This document shows positions 31,553 through 41,131 of a stretch of DNA of 64,000 nt, in pieces. The position numbers and the translations under genes were made by a program. Within the stretch, counting starts at the first letter, position 1. The number at the start of each line of letters is the position of its first letter. The notes under the pieces were generated by a model that ran no database searches, had not been told where the DNA came from, and was given only the letters and a program-made list of their open reading frames with translations. Origin of the DNA: Lacisediminihabitans sp040549465 (GTDB lineage: Bacteria > Actinomycetota > Actinomycetes > Actinomycetales > Microbacteriaceae); NCBI RefSeq assembly GCF_040549465.1, contig NZ_JBEPTL010000014.1:1-64000 (forward strand), in the 5' to 3' direction.

Positions 31553-33880
31553 TTATTCGCTACCACCGTCCGGCGAGACCGCGCGTTCGCTCCAGAGGCC
31601 GATCTGACCATCCGGCCGGGGCGAAACCAGGAGCAACCCCTGCAGGTCGGTGCGCGCCGTTCTCGTGCCGACTCCGGCCAGGATGCCCAGCAGCTTGTCG
31701 GTGGGATGCCCGTAGGTGTTGTCGATTCCGACGCTGATCAGACCGACGGATCCCGTCAGCTTCGCGTACAGCCGATCGTTCTGGTCCGCTGACCCGTGGT
31801 GCGCCACCTTCACCACATCGACATGACCGATGCGGTTGGCGGCCATCATGAGCGCCTGCGGCTGGTCGCCGAGGTCGCCGAGGAAGATCGCGCTCAGGCA
31901 TCCGGAAGCACAGGCTCCGATACCTGAGAAACGCACCGTCACGCTCGCGTCATTTCCCGGCTCGACCGACCCGAGCTTCGCGCGCGGCCAGAGCACCTCC
32001 CAGCGCAACTCCCCCAGTTGACCGGTCAGACCCTTGCTCACCTGCTCGACTGTGGCTCCGGAGTCAGTGAGACGCTTCGACAGCCTCTCGTCGCCGGTGT
32101 CCGACGGCGGCCCGATCATGGCATGGTCCACGCGGCCGAACACCGCAGCGGTTCCACCCACATGGTCCAGGTCGTAGTGGCTCAGAATGAGCAGGTCGAT
32201 GCGATCGATACCGAGAGTGTCGAGGCATTCGGTGAGCAACGCGGGGTCGGGACCGGTGTCGACCAGCGCGACCTTGCCGAGACTCTTCACCAGTACAGCG
32301 TCGCCCTGGCCGATGTCGCAGGCGGCAATCTGCCAGTTCGCGGGCCTGGACAGCTGGCCGCGGAGTTTCTCCCCGCCGGCGATCCCGAGATAGCCGACGA
32401 CCATCACCGCGAGCAGAGCCGTGGCGATCATCCGCGACCTGTTTCGTCGGAAGGCCACCACAAGTGCGAGAGCGCTGACCGCAACCACCAGCAGCATGCC
32501 GAGCAGACCTCCTGGCCAGGGAATATTGCTTCCCTGCAGTCCAGCGAAGAAGCCGGCGACGGCGGCAATCCATGACGATGGCAGCCAGGCGACCTGCGCG
32601 ATCAACTGGCCAACCGGAGGCGCGACGGGAACCAGGATGCACGCCACCAGGCCGAGAACCGTCGCGACCGGGGCGGCTGGTTCAGCGAGCACATTCGCGA
32701 AGACACCGTAGGTCGGGATGGTCGGATTGAGCAGGATGAGCACTGGCTGGCAGGCGATCTGCGCTGCGATCGGGATCGCGAGAAGCGCCGACAGGGCCGG
32801 TGGCAGCCAGCGGCTGAGCACGGTGGCCAGCGGACCGGCGAGCACCAGAAGCCCGGCCGTGGCGAGCACTGACAGCACGAAACCGTAGCTGCGGGCGAGC
32901 CATGGGTCGATCGTGAGCAGGACGATCACCGCCAGCGCGAGGATTGGCACTCCCCTCACCGGTCTACCGCTCGCCGTCGCGGCCAGCACCAGCGTCGCCA
33001 TCACAGCGGCCCGCAGCACGCTCGGCTCCGGCGTGACCAGAACGACGAAGCCGAGCAGAACGGTGACGGATGCACCGATCCGCAACCCGCGCGGCAGTCC
33101 GAGTGCCCCACCGGCCACCATGATCAGCGCGATCACCACGGCGCAGTTGGCTCCGGAGACCGCTGTTAAGTGGCTGAGCGACGTCGCCTTCATCGCTGCG
33201 TCCAACTGGGCGTCGACAGCGCTGGTATCGCCGATTGCGAGGCCGGGAAGCAGACGCCCGCCGTCCCCCGGCAGCGCGGATGCAGCATCCCTGAAACCCG
33301 CGCGCAAACTGTTCGCCCAGTTTAGGTACCAGGGTGGATCGGCCGTCCGCGTCATCGCGCCGGAGCTAAAGAAGAGGAAACCGACGTCGTCGTCGGGATC
33401 GGTGACAGCGAGGGTGCCGCCGAGACGCATCGTGGTTCCAATACCGATCTCCCTCTCGGTCGATGCTCCGAAGACTGTGACGGGGATGTCTGTCGACATC
33501 GTGCGGTCGCCAATCGATACGGTGCCGAGGCGCACGGCGAACTGTCGTCCGTTCGGATGCACGGTCTCGGTCGTCATCGCGGAGACTGTCGCGTGACGGC
33601 CGGCGGATGCCGCTTCCACCAGCAGTTCCGGCTGTCGCTGCGGGGCGCGCACGGCCGCGACAGTCACCAACAGCGCTGAGGCGGCGAGGCACAGAGCGAG
33701 GCCGAGGATGATGCCGCGCCGACGCCCAAGCACGGTCAGGAAGGCAGCGCAGCTCGCCGCGATCGCCAGGGCCCACGCCGCGATCGCGACACCGAACTGC
33801 GCCTGCGGAAAACCGAGGACGACGGCAACCGTAGCCCAGGCGACACCGACAGGCAGCGCGAGGCGCAGATCGACGTTCAT
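31553..33880 (-). CDS. comEC: ComEC/Rec2 competence protein
   Basis: 775 aa. N-terminal DUF4131 membrane region, the Competence domain (~210-480, including AVSGANCAVVIALIMV), and a C-terminal metallo-beta-lactamase domain with LSHYDLDHVGG and VAHHGSADQN. The family forms the inner-membrane channel for single-stranded DNA uptake. All three parts look complete. Coupled to comEA by a 4-bp overlap. No pilus or comF genes in the window. Confidence 0.93.
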   Translation of the reverse strand: MNVDLRLALPVGVAWATVAVVLGFPQAQFGVAIAAWALAIAASCAAFLTVLGRRRGIILGLALCLAASALLVTVAAVRAPQRQPELLVEAASAGRHATVSAMTTETVHPNGRQFAVRLGTVSIGDRTMSTDIPVTVFGASTEREIGIGTTMRLGGTLAVTDPDDDVGFLFFSSGAMTRTADPPWYLNWANSLRAGFRDAASALPGDGGRLLPGLAIGDTSAVDAQLDAAMKATSLSHLTAVSGANCAVVIALIMVAGGALGLPRGLRIGASVTVLLGFVVLVTPEPSVLRAAVMATLVLAATASGRPVRGVPILALAVIVLLTIDPWLARSYGFVLSVLATAGLLVLAGPLATVLSRWLPPALSALLAIPIAAQIACQPVLILLNPTIPTYGVFANVLAEPAAPVATVLGLVACILVPVAPPVGQLIAQVAWLPSSWIAAVAGFFAGLQGSNIPWPGGLLGMLLVVAVSALALVVAFRRNRSRMIATALLAVMVVGYLGIAGGEKLRGQLSRPANWQIAACDIGQGDAVLVKSLGKVALVDTGPDPALLTECLDTLGIDRIDLLILSHYDLDHVGGTAAVFGRVDHAMIGPPSDTGDERLSKRLTDSGATVEQVSKGLTGQLGELRWEVLWPRAKLGSVEPGNDASVTVRFSGIGACASGCLSAIFLGDLGDQPQALMMAANRIGHVDVVKVAHHGSADQNDRLYAKLTGSVGLISVGIDNTYGHPTDKLLGILAGVGTRTARTDLQGLLLVSPRPDGQIGLWSERAVSPDGGSE

Positions 33881-34527
33881 ATTGTGACGAGATCTTTCAG
33901 CTGTTCGAAAGTCTTGTCGCCGACGCCGCTCACACTCATCAGGTCTTCCACCGCGGTGAACCTGCCGTTGCTCGTGCGCCAGTCGATGATGCGTTTGGCC
34001 ATCGCCGGACCCACGCGCGGAAGAGTCTCAAGGGTCGCTTCATCTGCCGTATTAATGTTGACTTTGTCCCCGACGCTTCCCGCGGCCGAACCTGCGGCTC
34101 CGGTACCCGGAGCGCCAGCGCCTGGAGCGGGTGCCTCACCGACATTCGGAACATAGATCTGTTCCCCGTCCACGACCACTCGTGCCAGGTTGAGCTGTGC
34201 CTGGTCAGCGGTTGCGCTGAACCCCCCGGCCGCGGCGATCGCGTCGACGGCACGGTCGCCGTCGCTCAGCACATACAGCCCAGGGCGCTCCACCGCGCCG
34301 AGAATATGCACAAAGACGGCGCCTCCGGAGGAACCGGAGGGAGCGGAGGAACCGGAGGGAGCGACGCTGGGCGTCGGCGACGTCACCGTCTCACTCGAAC
34401 CGTGCGAGCCGAGCGCGCTGACCAGCACGGCGACCCCCAGCCCGACAAGCACGAGTACGACGGCGGCGCCGAGGCCGACCCTCAGCTTCGTTCGGTGAGG
34501 CGCAACGATCTGGTCGGGCGCATCCAT
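33877..34527 (-). CDS. comEA: ComEA-type DNA-binding protein
   Basis: 216 aa. One N-terminal membrane helix (~18-40), a Ser/Pro/Gly linker, an SLBB domain (VFVHILGAVERPGLYVLSDGDR) and a C-terminal double helix-hairpin-helix (VNINTADEATLETLPRVGPAMAKRI). Binds incoming DNA outside the membrane and hands it to ComEC. ATG 34527 is 6 bp after TAGTCT (leaderless). The linker contains an exact 18-bp tandem duplication. Confidence 0.93.
   Translation of the reverse strand: MDAPDQIVAPHRTKLRVGLGAAVVLVLVGLGVAVLVSALGSHGSSETVTSPTPSVAPSGSSAPSGSSGGAVFVHILGAVERPGLYVLSDGDRAVDAIAAAGGFSATADQAQLNLARVVVDGEQIYVPNVGEAPAPGAGAPGTGAAGSAAGSVGDKVNINTADEATLETLPRVGPAMAKRIIDWRTSNGRFTAVEDLMSVSGVGDKTFEQLKDLVTI
34327..34362. 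repeat. 18-bp tandem repeat (2 copies) in the comEA linker
   Basis: GGAGGAACCGGAGGGAGC at 34327-34344 and again at 34345-34362, encoding the hexapeptide APSGSS twice in the disordered linker. Confidence 0.9.
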
Positions 34528-34533
34528 GCCGGA

Positions 34534-34539
34534 AGACTA
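34534..34539 (-). promoter_or_regulatory. -10 element of comEA-comEC (leaderless)
   Basis: TAGTCT on the minus strand, 6 bp before ATG 34527. Confidence 0.5.
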
Positions 34540-34621
34540 GGCAGCCGCGCAACTCGCGCGGCGCGAAAACCGTCGGGATGGGGACAGCCGCCGATCGACC
34601 GTCCCCGCCGAGGAGAGGAGG

Positions 34622-37195
34622 TTATGGCCTGGTGGCGATGTTGACGATGCGTGGCGCCCGAACGATCACGTTGACGATCGTGCGACCGCCCACGGCCTTC
34701 GTGACCGCCGCGGATGCCATGGCCAGCTTCTCGAGCTCGGCCGGCTCGATCTTGGGGTTGACCTCGATGCGGTCACGCACCTTGCCATCCACCTGGATCA
34801 CGGCCGTTACAGCGCTCTCGACCAGCAGTGTCGGGTCGGCCTTACGCCATCCGTACTGTGCGATCGTGGCGGGGTAGCCCAAGATCTCCCACATCTCTTC
34901 GGCCGTGTACGGAGCAAATAGCGACAGTCCGAGTGCCACCGTCTCGGTCGCTTCGCGAACGGCAGCATCTCCGCCGCCTGCTCCGGAATCGATGACCTTG
35001 CGCGTGACATTCACCAGCTCCATCAGGCGCGCCACGACGACGTTGAATTTGAAGGCTTCGATGAGTCCCGGCGCCTCGGCGAGAAAGCGGTGGGTGACCC
35101 GGCGCAGGTTGTTGTCGCCGGTCTTCCACTCGATCTCGGGGGCACTCGTGACATCCTGAGCGAGCCTCCAGGCCCGCGCGAGGAACTTCGCCGAACCGGC
35201 GGCCGAGACATCCTCCCAGTTGATGTCGTCTTCTGGTGGCCCAGCGAAAGCCATGGTCAGGCGGATCGCGTCGACGCCGTGGGCATTGAGCTCCTCACCG
35301 AGGTCGACACCACCCTTGCTCTTCGACATCTTCGATCCGCCGGAGAGCACCATGCCCTGGTTGAGCAGCGCGCTGAACGGTTCGGTGAAACTCACATAGC
35401 CGAGGTCGAAGAGCACTTTGGTGATGAAGCGCGCGTAGAGCAGGTGCAGGATGGCGTGCTCGACGCCCCCAACGTACTGGTCGACCGGCGCCCACTTGTC
35501 CGCTTCCTTCGGATCGAAGGCTCGACTCTCGTCCTTCGGATCCATGAAACGCAGGAAGTACCATGAACTATCTACGAAGGTGTCCATGGTGTCCGGGTCA
35601 CGACGCGCCCTACTGCCATCGGGAAGGGTCACATTCACCCAGTCCTCGGCGGCACCGAGCGGTGACTGCCCGCGAGGCTGCAGGTCGAGGCCGTCGGTGG
35701 GCGGCAGCAGCACCGGCAGCTGGTCCTCCGGCACCGGAATGAGCTCGCCGTTCTCACCATGCAGGATCGGGATCGGCGTGCCCCAGTAGCGCTGGCGGGA
35801 GATCAGCCAGTCGCGCAGGCGGTAGTTGCGTGCCGAGCGACCGTTGCCCGCGGCATTCAGTTGCTCGATGATGCGCTTGATGGCGTTGGACTTGCTCAAA
35901 CCGTTGAGCGAGCCGGAGTTGATCAGTCGTCCCTCGCCGGTGAGCGGGACGCCGGTGTGGGCCGGATCCAGCGGCGGCAGGTCGTCAGGAAGCTCGGCCT
36001 CGCCGGTCTCCGGATTGATCGGCAGCACAGGGATCGCGCCGGTAACGGGCGCATTGGTGTCCACGACGACCCGCACCGGCAGGTCGAACTTGCGGGCGAA
36101 GTCGAGGTCGCGCTGGTCGTGAGCGGGTACCGACATGACGGCCCCGTGGCCATAGTCGGCGAGCACATAGTCGGCGGCCCAGATGGGGAGGCGCTCCCCG
36201 TTGACCGGGTTTACCGCGTAGCGGCCGAGGAACACGCCGGTCTTCTCGCGACCGGCATCCTGTCGTTCGATCTCCGAGGTCTTCTGCACCTGGGTGAGAT
36301 AGCCGCCGAAAGCAGCCTTGACGTCGTCGGTGGAGTCCGCGACCAACTCGGCGGCCAGGTCGGAATCGGGTGCGACCACCATGAAGGTCACACCATAGAG
36401 CGTGTCAGGGCGCGTGGTGAAGACAGTGACCTTCTCTGCCCTTCCCTCGATCTCGAAGTCGACATCCGCTCCGATGGAGCGACCGATCCAGTTGCGCTGC
36501 ATCGCGAGTACCTTGGGCGGCCACGAACCCTCGAGCTGGTTGAGGTCGTCGAGCAGCCGGTCCGCGTAATCGGTGATCCTGAAATACCACTGCGTCAGCT
36601 TCTTCTTGACGACCACGGCGCCTGAACGATCGGATGTACCGTCGGCCAGCACCTGTTCGTTGGCCAGCACCGTCTGGTCTACCGGGTCCCAGTTGACCCA
36701 GCTGTCCTTGCGGTAGGCGAGACCCTTCTGATACAGCTTCAGGAACAGCCACTGGTTCCACTTGTAGTACTCGGGGTCGCTGGTGTGCAGTTCGCGCTCC
36801 CAGTCGACGGACGTGGCGTAACGCCGCATCGACACCTTCTGCTGCTCGATATTGGCATAGGTCCACTCGCGAGGGTCGATCCCGCGTTTGATGGCGGCGT
36901 TCTCGGCAGGAAGCCCGAAGGAGTCCCAGCCGATCGGGTGGAGCACGTTGAAACCCTGCTGGCGCCAATAGCGCGCGACCACGTCGCCGAGGGCAAAGGC
37001 CTCTGCGTGGCCCATGTGCAGGTCACCGGAAGGGTAGGAGAACATGTCGAGGATGTACTTGCGCGGTCGCTTGTCGTCCGGGATGTTGGTGCGGAACGGA
37101 CGCAACTCGTCCCAGCGGGCGAGCCACTTCTCCTGCAACTTCGCGACGTCGTACTGTGGGCCGTCCTCGGCCTCGCTGCGGTGGTCGTGTTCCAC
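34622..37195 (-). CDS. leuS: Leucyl-tRNA synthetase
   Basis: Class Ia synthetase, 857 aa, full length. HIGH-type motif HMGH in PSGDLHMGHAEAFA near residue 60, connective-peptide editing domain in the middle, and KMSKSKGG in the catalytic end; anticodon-binding C-terminus ends GRTIVNVIV. GTG 37195; a weak ribosome site. A minus-strand TAACCT at 37251-37256 could be the promoter with a leader of about 50 nt. No T-box structure seen. Confidence 0.97.
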   Translation of the reverse strand: MEHDHRSEAEDGPQYDVAKLQEKWLARWDELRPFRTNIPDDKRPRKYILDMFSYPSGDLHMGHAEAFALGDVVARYWRQQGFNVLHPIGWDSFGLPAENAAIKRGIDPREWTYANIEQQKVSMRRYATSVDWERELHTSDPEYYKWNQWLFLKLYQKGLAYRKDSWVNWDPVDQTVLANEQVLADGTSDRSGAVVVKKKLTQWYFRITDYADRLLDDLNQLEGSWPPKVLAMQRNWIGRSIGADVDFEIEGRAEKVTVFTTRPDTLYGVTFMVVAPDSDLAAELVADSTDDVKAAFGGYLTQVQKTSEIERQDAGREKTGVFLGRYAVNPVNGERLPIWAADYVLADYGHGAVMSVPAHDQRDLDFARKFDLPVRVVVDTNAPVTGAIPVLPINPETGEAELPDDLPPLDPAHTGVPLTGEGRLINSGSLNGLSKSNAIKRIIEQLNAAGNGRSARNYRLRDWLISRQRYWGTPIPILHGENGELIPVPEDQLPVLLPPTDGLDLQPRGQSPLGAAEDWVNVTLPDGSRARRDPDTMDTFVDSSWYFLRFMDPKDESRAFDPKEADKWAPVDQYVGGVEHAILHLLYARFITKVLFDLGYVSFTEPFSALLNQGMVLSGGSKMSKSKGGVDLGEELNAHGVDAIRLTMAFAGPPEDDINWEDVSAAGSAKFLARAWRLAQDVTSAPEIEWKTGDNNLRRVTHRFLAEAPGLIEAFKFNVVVARLMELVNVTRKVIDSGAGGGDAAVREATETVALGLSLFAPYTAEEMWEILGYPATIAQYGWRKADPTLLVESAVTAVIQVDGKVRDRIEVNPKIEPAELEKLAMASAAVTKAVGGRTIVNVIVRAPRIVNIATRP

Positions 37196-37318
37196 GAAGA
37201 TCTCAATTCATAAGCGGGTGTGGACCGGATGAACACACGGCCGACTACCAAGGTTACCGAACCCGGCACCGGTCTTAACGCGCTCCGTCCGCAGTTAGTC
37301 CCGCTGACTGCTCAATCT

Positions 37319-38683
37319 TCAGGATGCACCGAGAACGGCAAGCAGCGCCGCCACCTTGAGATGCACCTCATCGAGTTCCTCCTCCGGTACCGAGAGCGCG
37401 GTGATGCCTCCCCCGGTGCCGATCGTCGCACCCTCGCCGTCGAGCACGATGCTGCGGATGACCATGGCGAGGTCGATACGCCCGTCCAGCCCGAAATACC
37501 CGAACGCTCCCGCGTAGACGCCACGAGCGCGATGCTCCAGCCTGTCGAGGATCGCAACCGCGCCGTACTTCGGCGCACCGGTCATCGATCCGGCGGGAAA
37601 GCAGGCGGCGACCGCGTCGATGCCGGTCAGGCCGGGTGCCAGGATGCCACGCACCGTGCTGACCAGTTGGTGCACCTGTGCATAGCTCTCCACAGCCAGA
37701 AGGCGGGTAACACTGACCGACCCCACCTCGCTGACCCGACCGATGTCGTTGCGCATGAGGTCCACGATCATCAGGTTCTCGGCGCGCTCCTTGTCGCTCG
37801 ACTCGAGCTCGCGGGCGAGCGCTGCGTCTTCGTCAGGATCACTCCCCCGTCGGCGGGTTCCCTTGATCGGTCGGGACTCCACCACACGGTCGGGTGACAC
37901 CGCGAGGAACAACTCGGGCGACGAACTCAGCATGGCGAGTCCGTCGACAACGAACAGCGAACCGTGATGGGTCGGGCTCGCGGCGCGCAGCCTGAGGTAG
38001 GCGGCGAAGGGATCGGGACGGACATCCACCCGCACCTCAGTTGTGAGACAGATCTGGTAGGCGTCGCCGTCGACGATCGCTTCCTGGCATTCGCGGATCA
38101 TCGCGAGATAGTCGTCGTCGCCATAGGCCCAGGAGACGTTCGGGATCACGGTCGGGGTCTCGCCAACCGGATCGTGGTCCGCAGCCGAGGACAGCGCCGA
38201 TATCGTGGAATCTCGCCAGCCGGAGAGTTCTTCGCTCCACGAGTCGCCGAGGGCAATGAGTCGCATCGAACGGTTGGCGTGATCGAACACGATCCCGCGG
38301 TCGACGAACAGCAAAGCGGCATCCGGATACCGCGAGCCGATGCGCGGGGACGTATCCATGGTCTGCGCCCTCAACTCGTAGCCGAGCCAACCCACCCAGC
38401 CGAGACGAAAGCCCTCGCCCGGCTCCGCAGACGCCGGCTCGAGTTCCTCTTTCAGAAACTGCAGAATCTCGCCGTCGCTGGTTCGACCATCGACGGTCAC
38501 CGTTCGGTCGGCAACGGACGATGTGGCCAGCCGCGAACCGCGCCCGAGAAAACTCATGCCGCTTTCAGCATGCATTCCAGAGTCCAGCCACACGGCATGA
38601 GGATGCGATGCGTAGAGCCCACCGAAGACGCGCGCCGGATCGATCCAGCCCGCGAGCGGCGATTCGAGGACCCGGCTGCGCAT
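37319..38683 (-). CDS. pabB: Aminodeoxychorismate synthase component I
   Basis: Chorismate-binding enzyme, 454 aa. The C-terminal catalytic half has SSSPELFLA, RPIKGTRRRG, NLMIVDLMRNDIGRVSEVGSV and FPAGSMTGAPK, and ends in the IGTGGGITALS motif. RPIKGT marks PabB rather than TrpE. It needs a PabA glutaminase, which is not in this window. Its ATG (38683) is only 11 bp from the start of the divergent class IV aminotransferase gene. Confidence 0.9.
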   Translation of the reverse strand: MRSRVLESPLAGWIDPARVFGGLYASHPHAVWLDSGMHAESGMSFLGRGSRLATSSVADRTVTVDGRTSDGEILQFLKEELEPASAEPGEGFRLGWVGWLGYELRAQTMDTSPRIGSRYPDAALLFVDRGIVFDHANRSMRLIALGDSWSEELSGWRDSTISALSSAADHDPVGETPTVIPNVSWAYGDDDYLAMIRECQEAIVDGDAYQICLTTEVRVDVRPDPFAAYLRLRAASPTHHGSLFVVDGLAMLSSSPELFLAVSPDRVVESRPIKGTRRRGSDPDEDAALARELESSDKERAENLMIVDLMRNDIGRVSEVGSVSVTRLLAVESYAQVHQLVSTVRGILAPGLTGIDAVAACFPAGSMTGAPKYGAVAILDRLEHRARGVYAGAFGYFGLDGRIDLAMVIRSIVLDGEGATIGTGGGITALSVPEEELDEVHLKVAALLAVLGAS

Positions 38684-38695
38684 AACCTAACTCTA
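38683..38695. promoter_or_regulatory. Interleaved divergent leaderless promoters, pabB / aminotransferase IV
   Basis: Plus strand: TAACCT 38683-38688, 6 bp, ATG 38695. Minus strand: TAGAGT 38695-38690, 6 bp, ATG 38683. Both match TANNNT-N6-ATG, and each -10 overlaps the other gene's start codon. Confidence 0.65.
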
Positions 38696-39480
38696 TGAGT
38701 GTGACCACGATCTGCCGCTGGCATGACGGCGAGCTCGACCCGCTGGAGTACTGCGATATGTCCGACGTCGTCATCGCAGCGGCCGACTCCTGGTTCGTGA
38801 CCGACGGAACAGTTCTCGCCCTCGACCTGCACCGCTCCCGGTTCTGGGGAGCGATCGATGACCGGCGATTCGACGACCTCGATGCCGAAGCATTCTGGAA
38901 CGCAGCGATCGCTGCAATCCCCCGCAGCGGAGACTGGTTTCCCCGCGTCGAACTGCAACTGCGACAGGGCGCTCCCCTGCTCGTGTTCCGGCTGCGCAGC
39001 GCTCCATGGCGAAGCAGGTCCGTCCGGCTCGCGAGCCATCGGGGTGATGATCCGCGCACCTCGCCGCTGGTCAAAGGTCCTGACACCGATGCGCTCCTGC
39101 GCGTGCGAACCGAGGCGCAGGCGCTCGGCGCGGATGAGGCGGTCATCCTGTCCCCCGACGGCTACGTCGTCGAGGGAGCCTACAGTTCGCTGCTCTGGTG
39201 GCGAGGCGCGATTCTCTGCGCCCCCTCCCTCGATCTCGCCCGGCTAGACAGCGTAACCGCTCGTTCTGTGATCGCACTGGCCACCGCTCTCGGCGTCGAG
39301 GTCTACTACGAGTCGGTGACTCCCGCCGAGTTGGATGGCGTGGAGCTCTGGGCGCTCAGTGCACTGCACGGCATCCGTATTGTCACGGCCTGGGTCGACG
39401 GTCCATCGACCGCCGAGGAGCCCGGTCGTCTCGCCAGCTGGCGCACGAGGCTCGACCGATTGCGCAAACCTCTTCCCTAA
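38695..39480 (+). CDS. pabC: Class IV aminotransferase, probable aminodeoxychorismate lyase
   Basis: 261 aa fold-type IV PLP enzyme. PLVKGPD supplies the likely PLP lysine, and AVILSPDGYVVEGAYSSLLWWRG matches the family signature around the conserved Glu. Divergent from pabB, so the likely role is 4-amino-4-deoxychorismate to PABA; a D-amino acid or branched-chain aminotransferase is possible from sequence alone. ATG 38695 is leaderless, 6 bp after TAACCT. Confidence 0.78.
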   Translation: MSVTTICRWHDGELDPLEYCDMSDVVIAAADSWFVTDGTVLALDLHRSRFWGAIDDRRFDDLDAEAFWNAAIAAIPRSGDWFPRVELQLRQGAPLLVFRLRSAPWRSRSVRLASHRGDDPRTSPLVKGPDTDALLRVRTEAQALGADEAVILSPDGYVVEGAYSSLLWWRGAILCAPSLDLARLDSVTARSVIALATALGVEVYYESVTPAELDGVELWALSALHGIRIVTAWVDGPSTAEEPGRLASWRTRLDRLRKPLP

Positions 39481-39491
39481 GGCGCGCTCGG

Positions 39492-39497
39492 TATGCT
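39492..39497 (+). promoter_or_regulatory. -10 element of the DedA gene (leaderless)
   Basis: TATGCT, 6 bp, GTG 39504. Confidence 0.5.
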
Positions 39498-39503
39498 CGA
39501 CGC

Positions 39504-40178
39504 GTGAACGACATGCTCAACTGGATCCTCGACACTGTTCGCAGTGTCGACCCAGGGCTGCGCGTGCTCCTGGCCGGCCTCGGCATGCTGTTCGAGACAT
39601 CCATCCTGGTCGGAATCATCGTGCCGGGCGACACGATCGTCATCGTGGCGTCGACGGCCATCACCAGCGTTCAGGAGTACCTCGCACTACTCGCCGCGGT
39701 GATCATCGGCGCACTCATCGGAGAGAGCCTCGGCTTCGCCCTCGGGCGTTTCTTCGGCCCGCGAATCCGTGCGAGTCGGCTCGGTCGAAAACTGGGCGAG
39801 CACAACTGGATGCGCGCGGAACGCTACCTCGAGCGTCGTGGCGGGATCGCCGTCTTCATCTCACGATTCCTGCCGGTACTCCACGCGCTCATCCCACTCA
39901 CCGTCGGCATGAGCACGATGCGCTACCGCAGGTTTCTGGCCTGGACGGTGCCGGCCTGTGTCATCTGGGCTGCATCCTACGTCTCAGTGGGTTGGCTGGC
40001 CGCCGGGTCCTACCGACAGCTGTCGTCGCAGCTGCACTACGCCGGATACATCTTCGTGGCGATAATCGCGGTCTTCCTCATCGTGGCGTTGCTGGTGAAG
40101 AAACTTATCGAACGCAGCGAGGCACGTCACATGGAACCTCCGGATGCCGAGGAGAAGGGTGAGCCCCGACGGCCATAG
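39504..40178 (+). CDS. DedA/SNARE-associated membrane protein
   Basis: 224 aa. Signature regions ETSILVGIIVPGDTIVIVAS (re-entrant loop), the LGxxxGYxxG-like GESLGFALGRFFGP, and the conserved RFLPVLHALIPLTVGMSTMRYRRF; four or five membrane segments and a charged C-terminal tail. Family members act as lipid (undecaprenyl-phosphate or PE) flippases/transporters. GTG 39504 chosen from TATGCT 6 bp upstream. Its stop lies inside a terminator hairpin shared with the convergent transporter operon. Confidence 0.88.
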   Translation: MNDMLNWILDTVRSVDPGLRVLLAGLGMLFETSILVGIIVPGDTIVIVASTAITSVQEYLALLAAVIIGALIGESLGFALGRFFGPRIRASRLGRKLGEHNWMRAERYLERRGGIAVFISRFLPVLHALIPLTVGMSTMRYRRFLAWTVPACVIWAASYVSVGWLAAGSYRQLSSQLHYAGYIFVAIIAVFLIVALLVKKLIERSEARHMEPPDAEEKGEPRRP

Positions 40179-40194
40179 CCGCCGGGCCTCACCC
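40157..40194. terminator. Bidirectional terminator, DedA / OpuC-like operon 1
   Basis: 17-bp stem with two mismatches (40157-40173 with 40178-40194), tetraloop CATA. Between and overlapping the convergent gene ends. Confidence 0.75.
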
Positions 40195-40201
40195 ACCGTC
40201 C

Positions 40202-41131
40202 CTACTTGATCAGCTTCTTCTTGACCAGCCAGTCTTTGGCAGCCGTGGCCGCCTGCACCTTGTCGGCGCCCTCGACCTGATCGCGCAGCCCAATCAGGTC
40301 CTTGGTAGACATCGCCGCCGAGACCTTGTCGAGCACCTTGGCCATCTTCGCGCTGTAGATCTTCGAATTGAGCAACGGCACAATGTTCTGCGCCGCGATC
40401 AGGTTCTTCGGGTCGTCGAGCACGAGCAGCTTCTTCGCCACGAGATCGGGCGACGTCGTGTAGATGTCGGCGACCTGCACCGCGTTGTCGGTGAGCGCCT
40501 TCACCGTATCGGGCCCGCCGTAGTCCTCGATCGGCGTAAAGGTAACGTCCTTGATGCCGTAGACCGACTTCAGCCCGGGGATGCCGTAACCAAGTTCACC
40601 GAACTGCGGGTTGGCGCCGAGGGCGAACGGCTCGATCTTGGTGAGATCACCGACGGTCTTCAGGCCGAACTTCTCGGCCTCCGCCTGGGTAACCACATAG
40701 GCGTCCTTGTCCTCTGCGGGCGAGGACTTGAGTACCCGGTAGCCCTTGGGGATGGCATCCTTCAACGCGGCGTCGACCTCGGCGGTGGTGCGCGCCGCCG
40801 ATTTGGTGTCGTAGAAGAACAGCAGGTTGCCGTTGTACTCCGGGATCAGGTTGATCGAGCCGTCCTTGAGTGCGGGGATGGTCGCCTGACGCGGACCGAT
40901 ATTGAACTGCTTGTCGACCGTGTAGCCGGCGTCCTCGAGAGCGAGTGTGTAGATATTGCCCAGAATCTCGCTCTCCGGATAGTTGAACGAGCCGACGGTG
41001 ATCTTGTCGCTGCTGCCCGACGAGCCACCGGAACCCGTTGGATCCGATGTCGCACACCCTGCGAGAGCGAATACCGCTCCAACCGCGATCGTCCCGAGGA
41101 CGATGCGTGCCTTCTTCTGTGCTGTGAACAT
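40202..41131 (-). CDS. Osmoprotectant ABC transporter, substrate-binding lipoprotein (copy 1)
   Basis: 309 aa, OpuAC/OsmF type. Signal peptide with lipobox LAGC near residue 25, Gly/Ser linker, then VGSFNYPESEILGNIYTLAL and LIPEYNGNLLFF, typical of glycine betaine/choline-binding proteins of the OpuC class. ATG 41131 has AAGGGA 7 bp upstream; it overlaps the permease stop (TGATG). Last gene of operon 1. Confidence 0.88.
   Translation of the reverse strand: MFTAQKKARIVLGTIAVGAVFALAGCATSDPTGSGGSSGSSDKITVGSFNYPESEILGNIYTLALEDAGYTVDKQFNIGPRQATIPALKDGSINLIPEYNGNLLFFYDTKSAARTTAEVDAALKDAIPKGYRVLKSSPAEDKDAYVVTQAEAEKFGLKTVGDLTKIEPFALGANPQFGELGYGIPGLKSVYGIKDVTFTPIEDYGGPDTVKALTDNAVQVADIYTTSPDLVAKKLLVLDDPKNLIAAQNIVPLLNSKIYSAKMAKVLDKVSAAMSTKDLIGLRDQVEGADKVQAATAAKDWLVKKKLIK

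Noticed and set aside
37196..37318. T-box leader for leuS
   Set aside because: The gap is only 123 bp and shows no T-box consensus or terminator/antiterminator pair.
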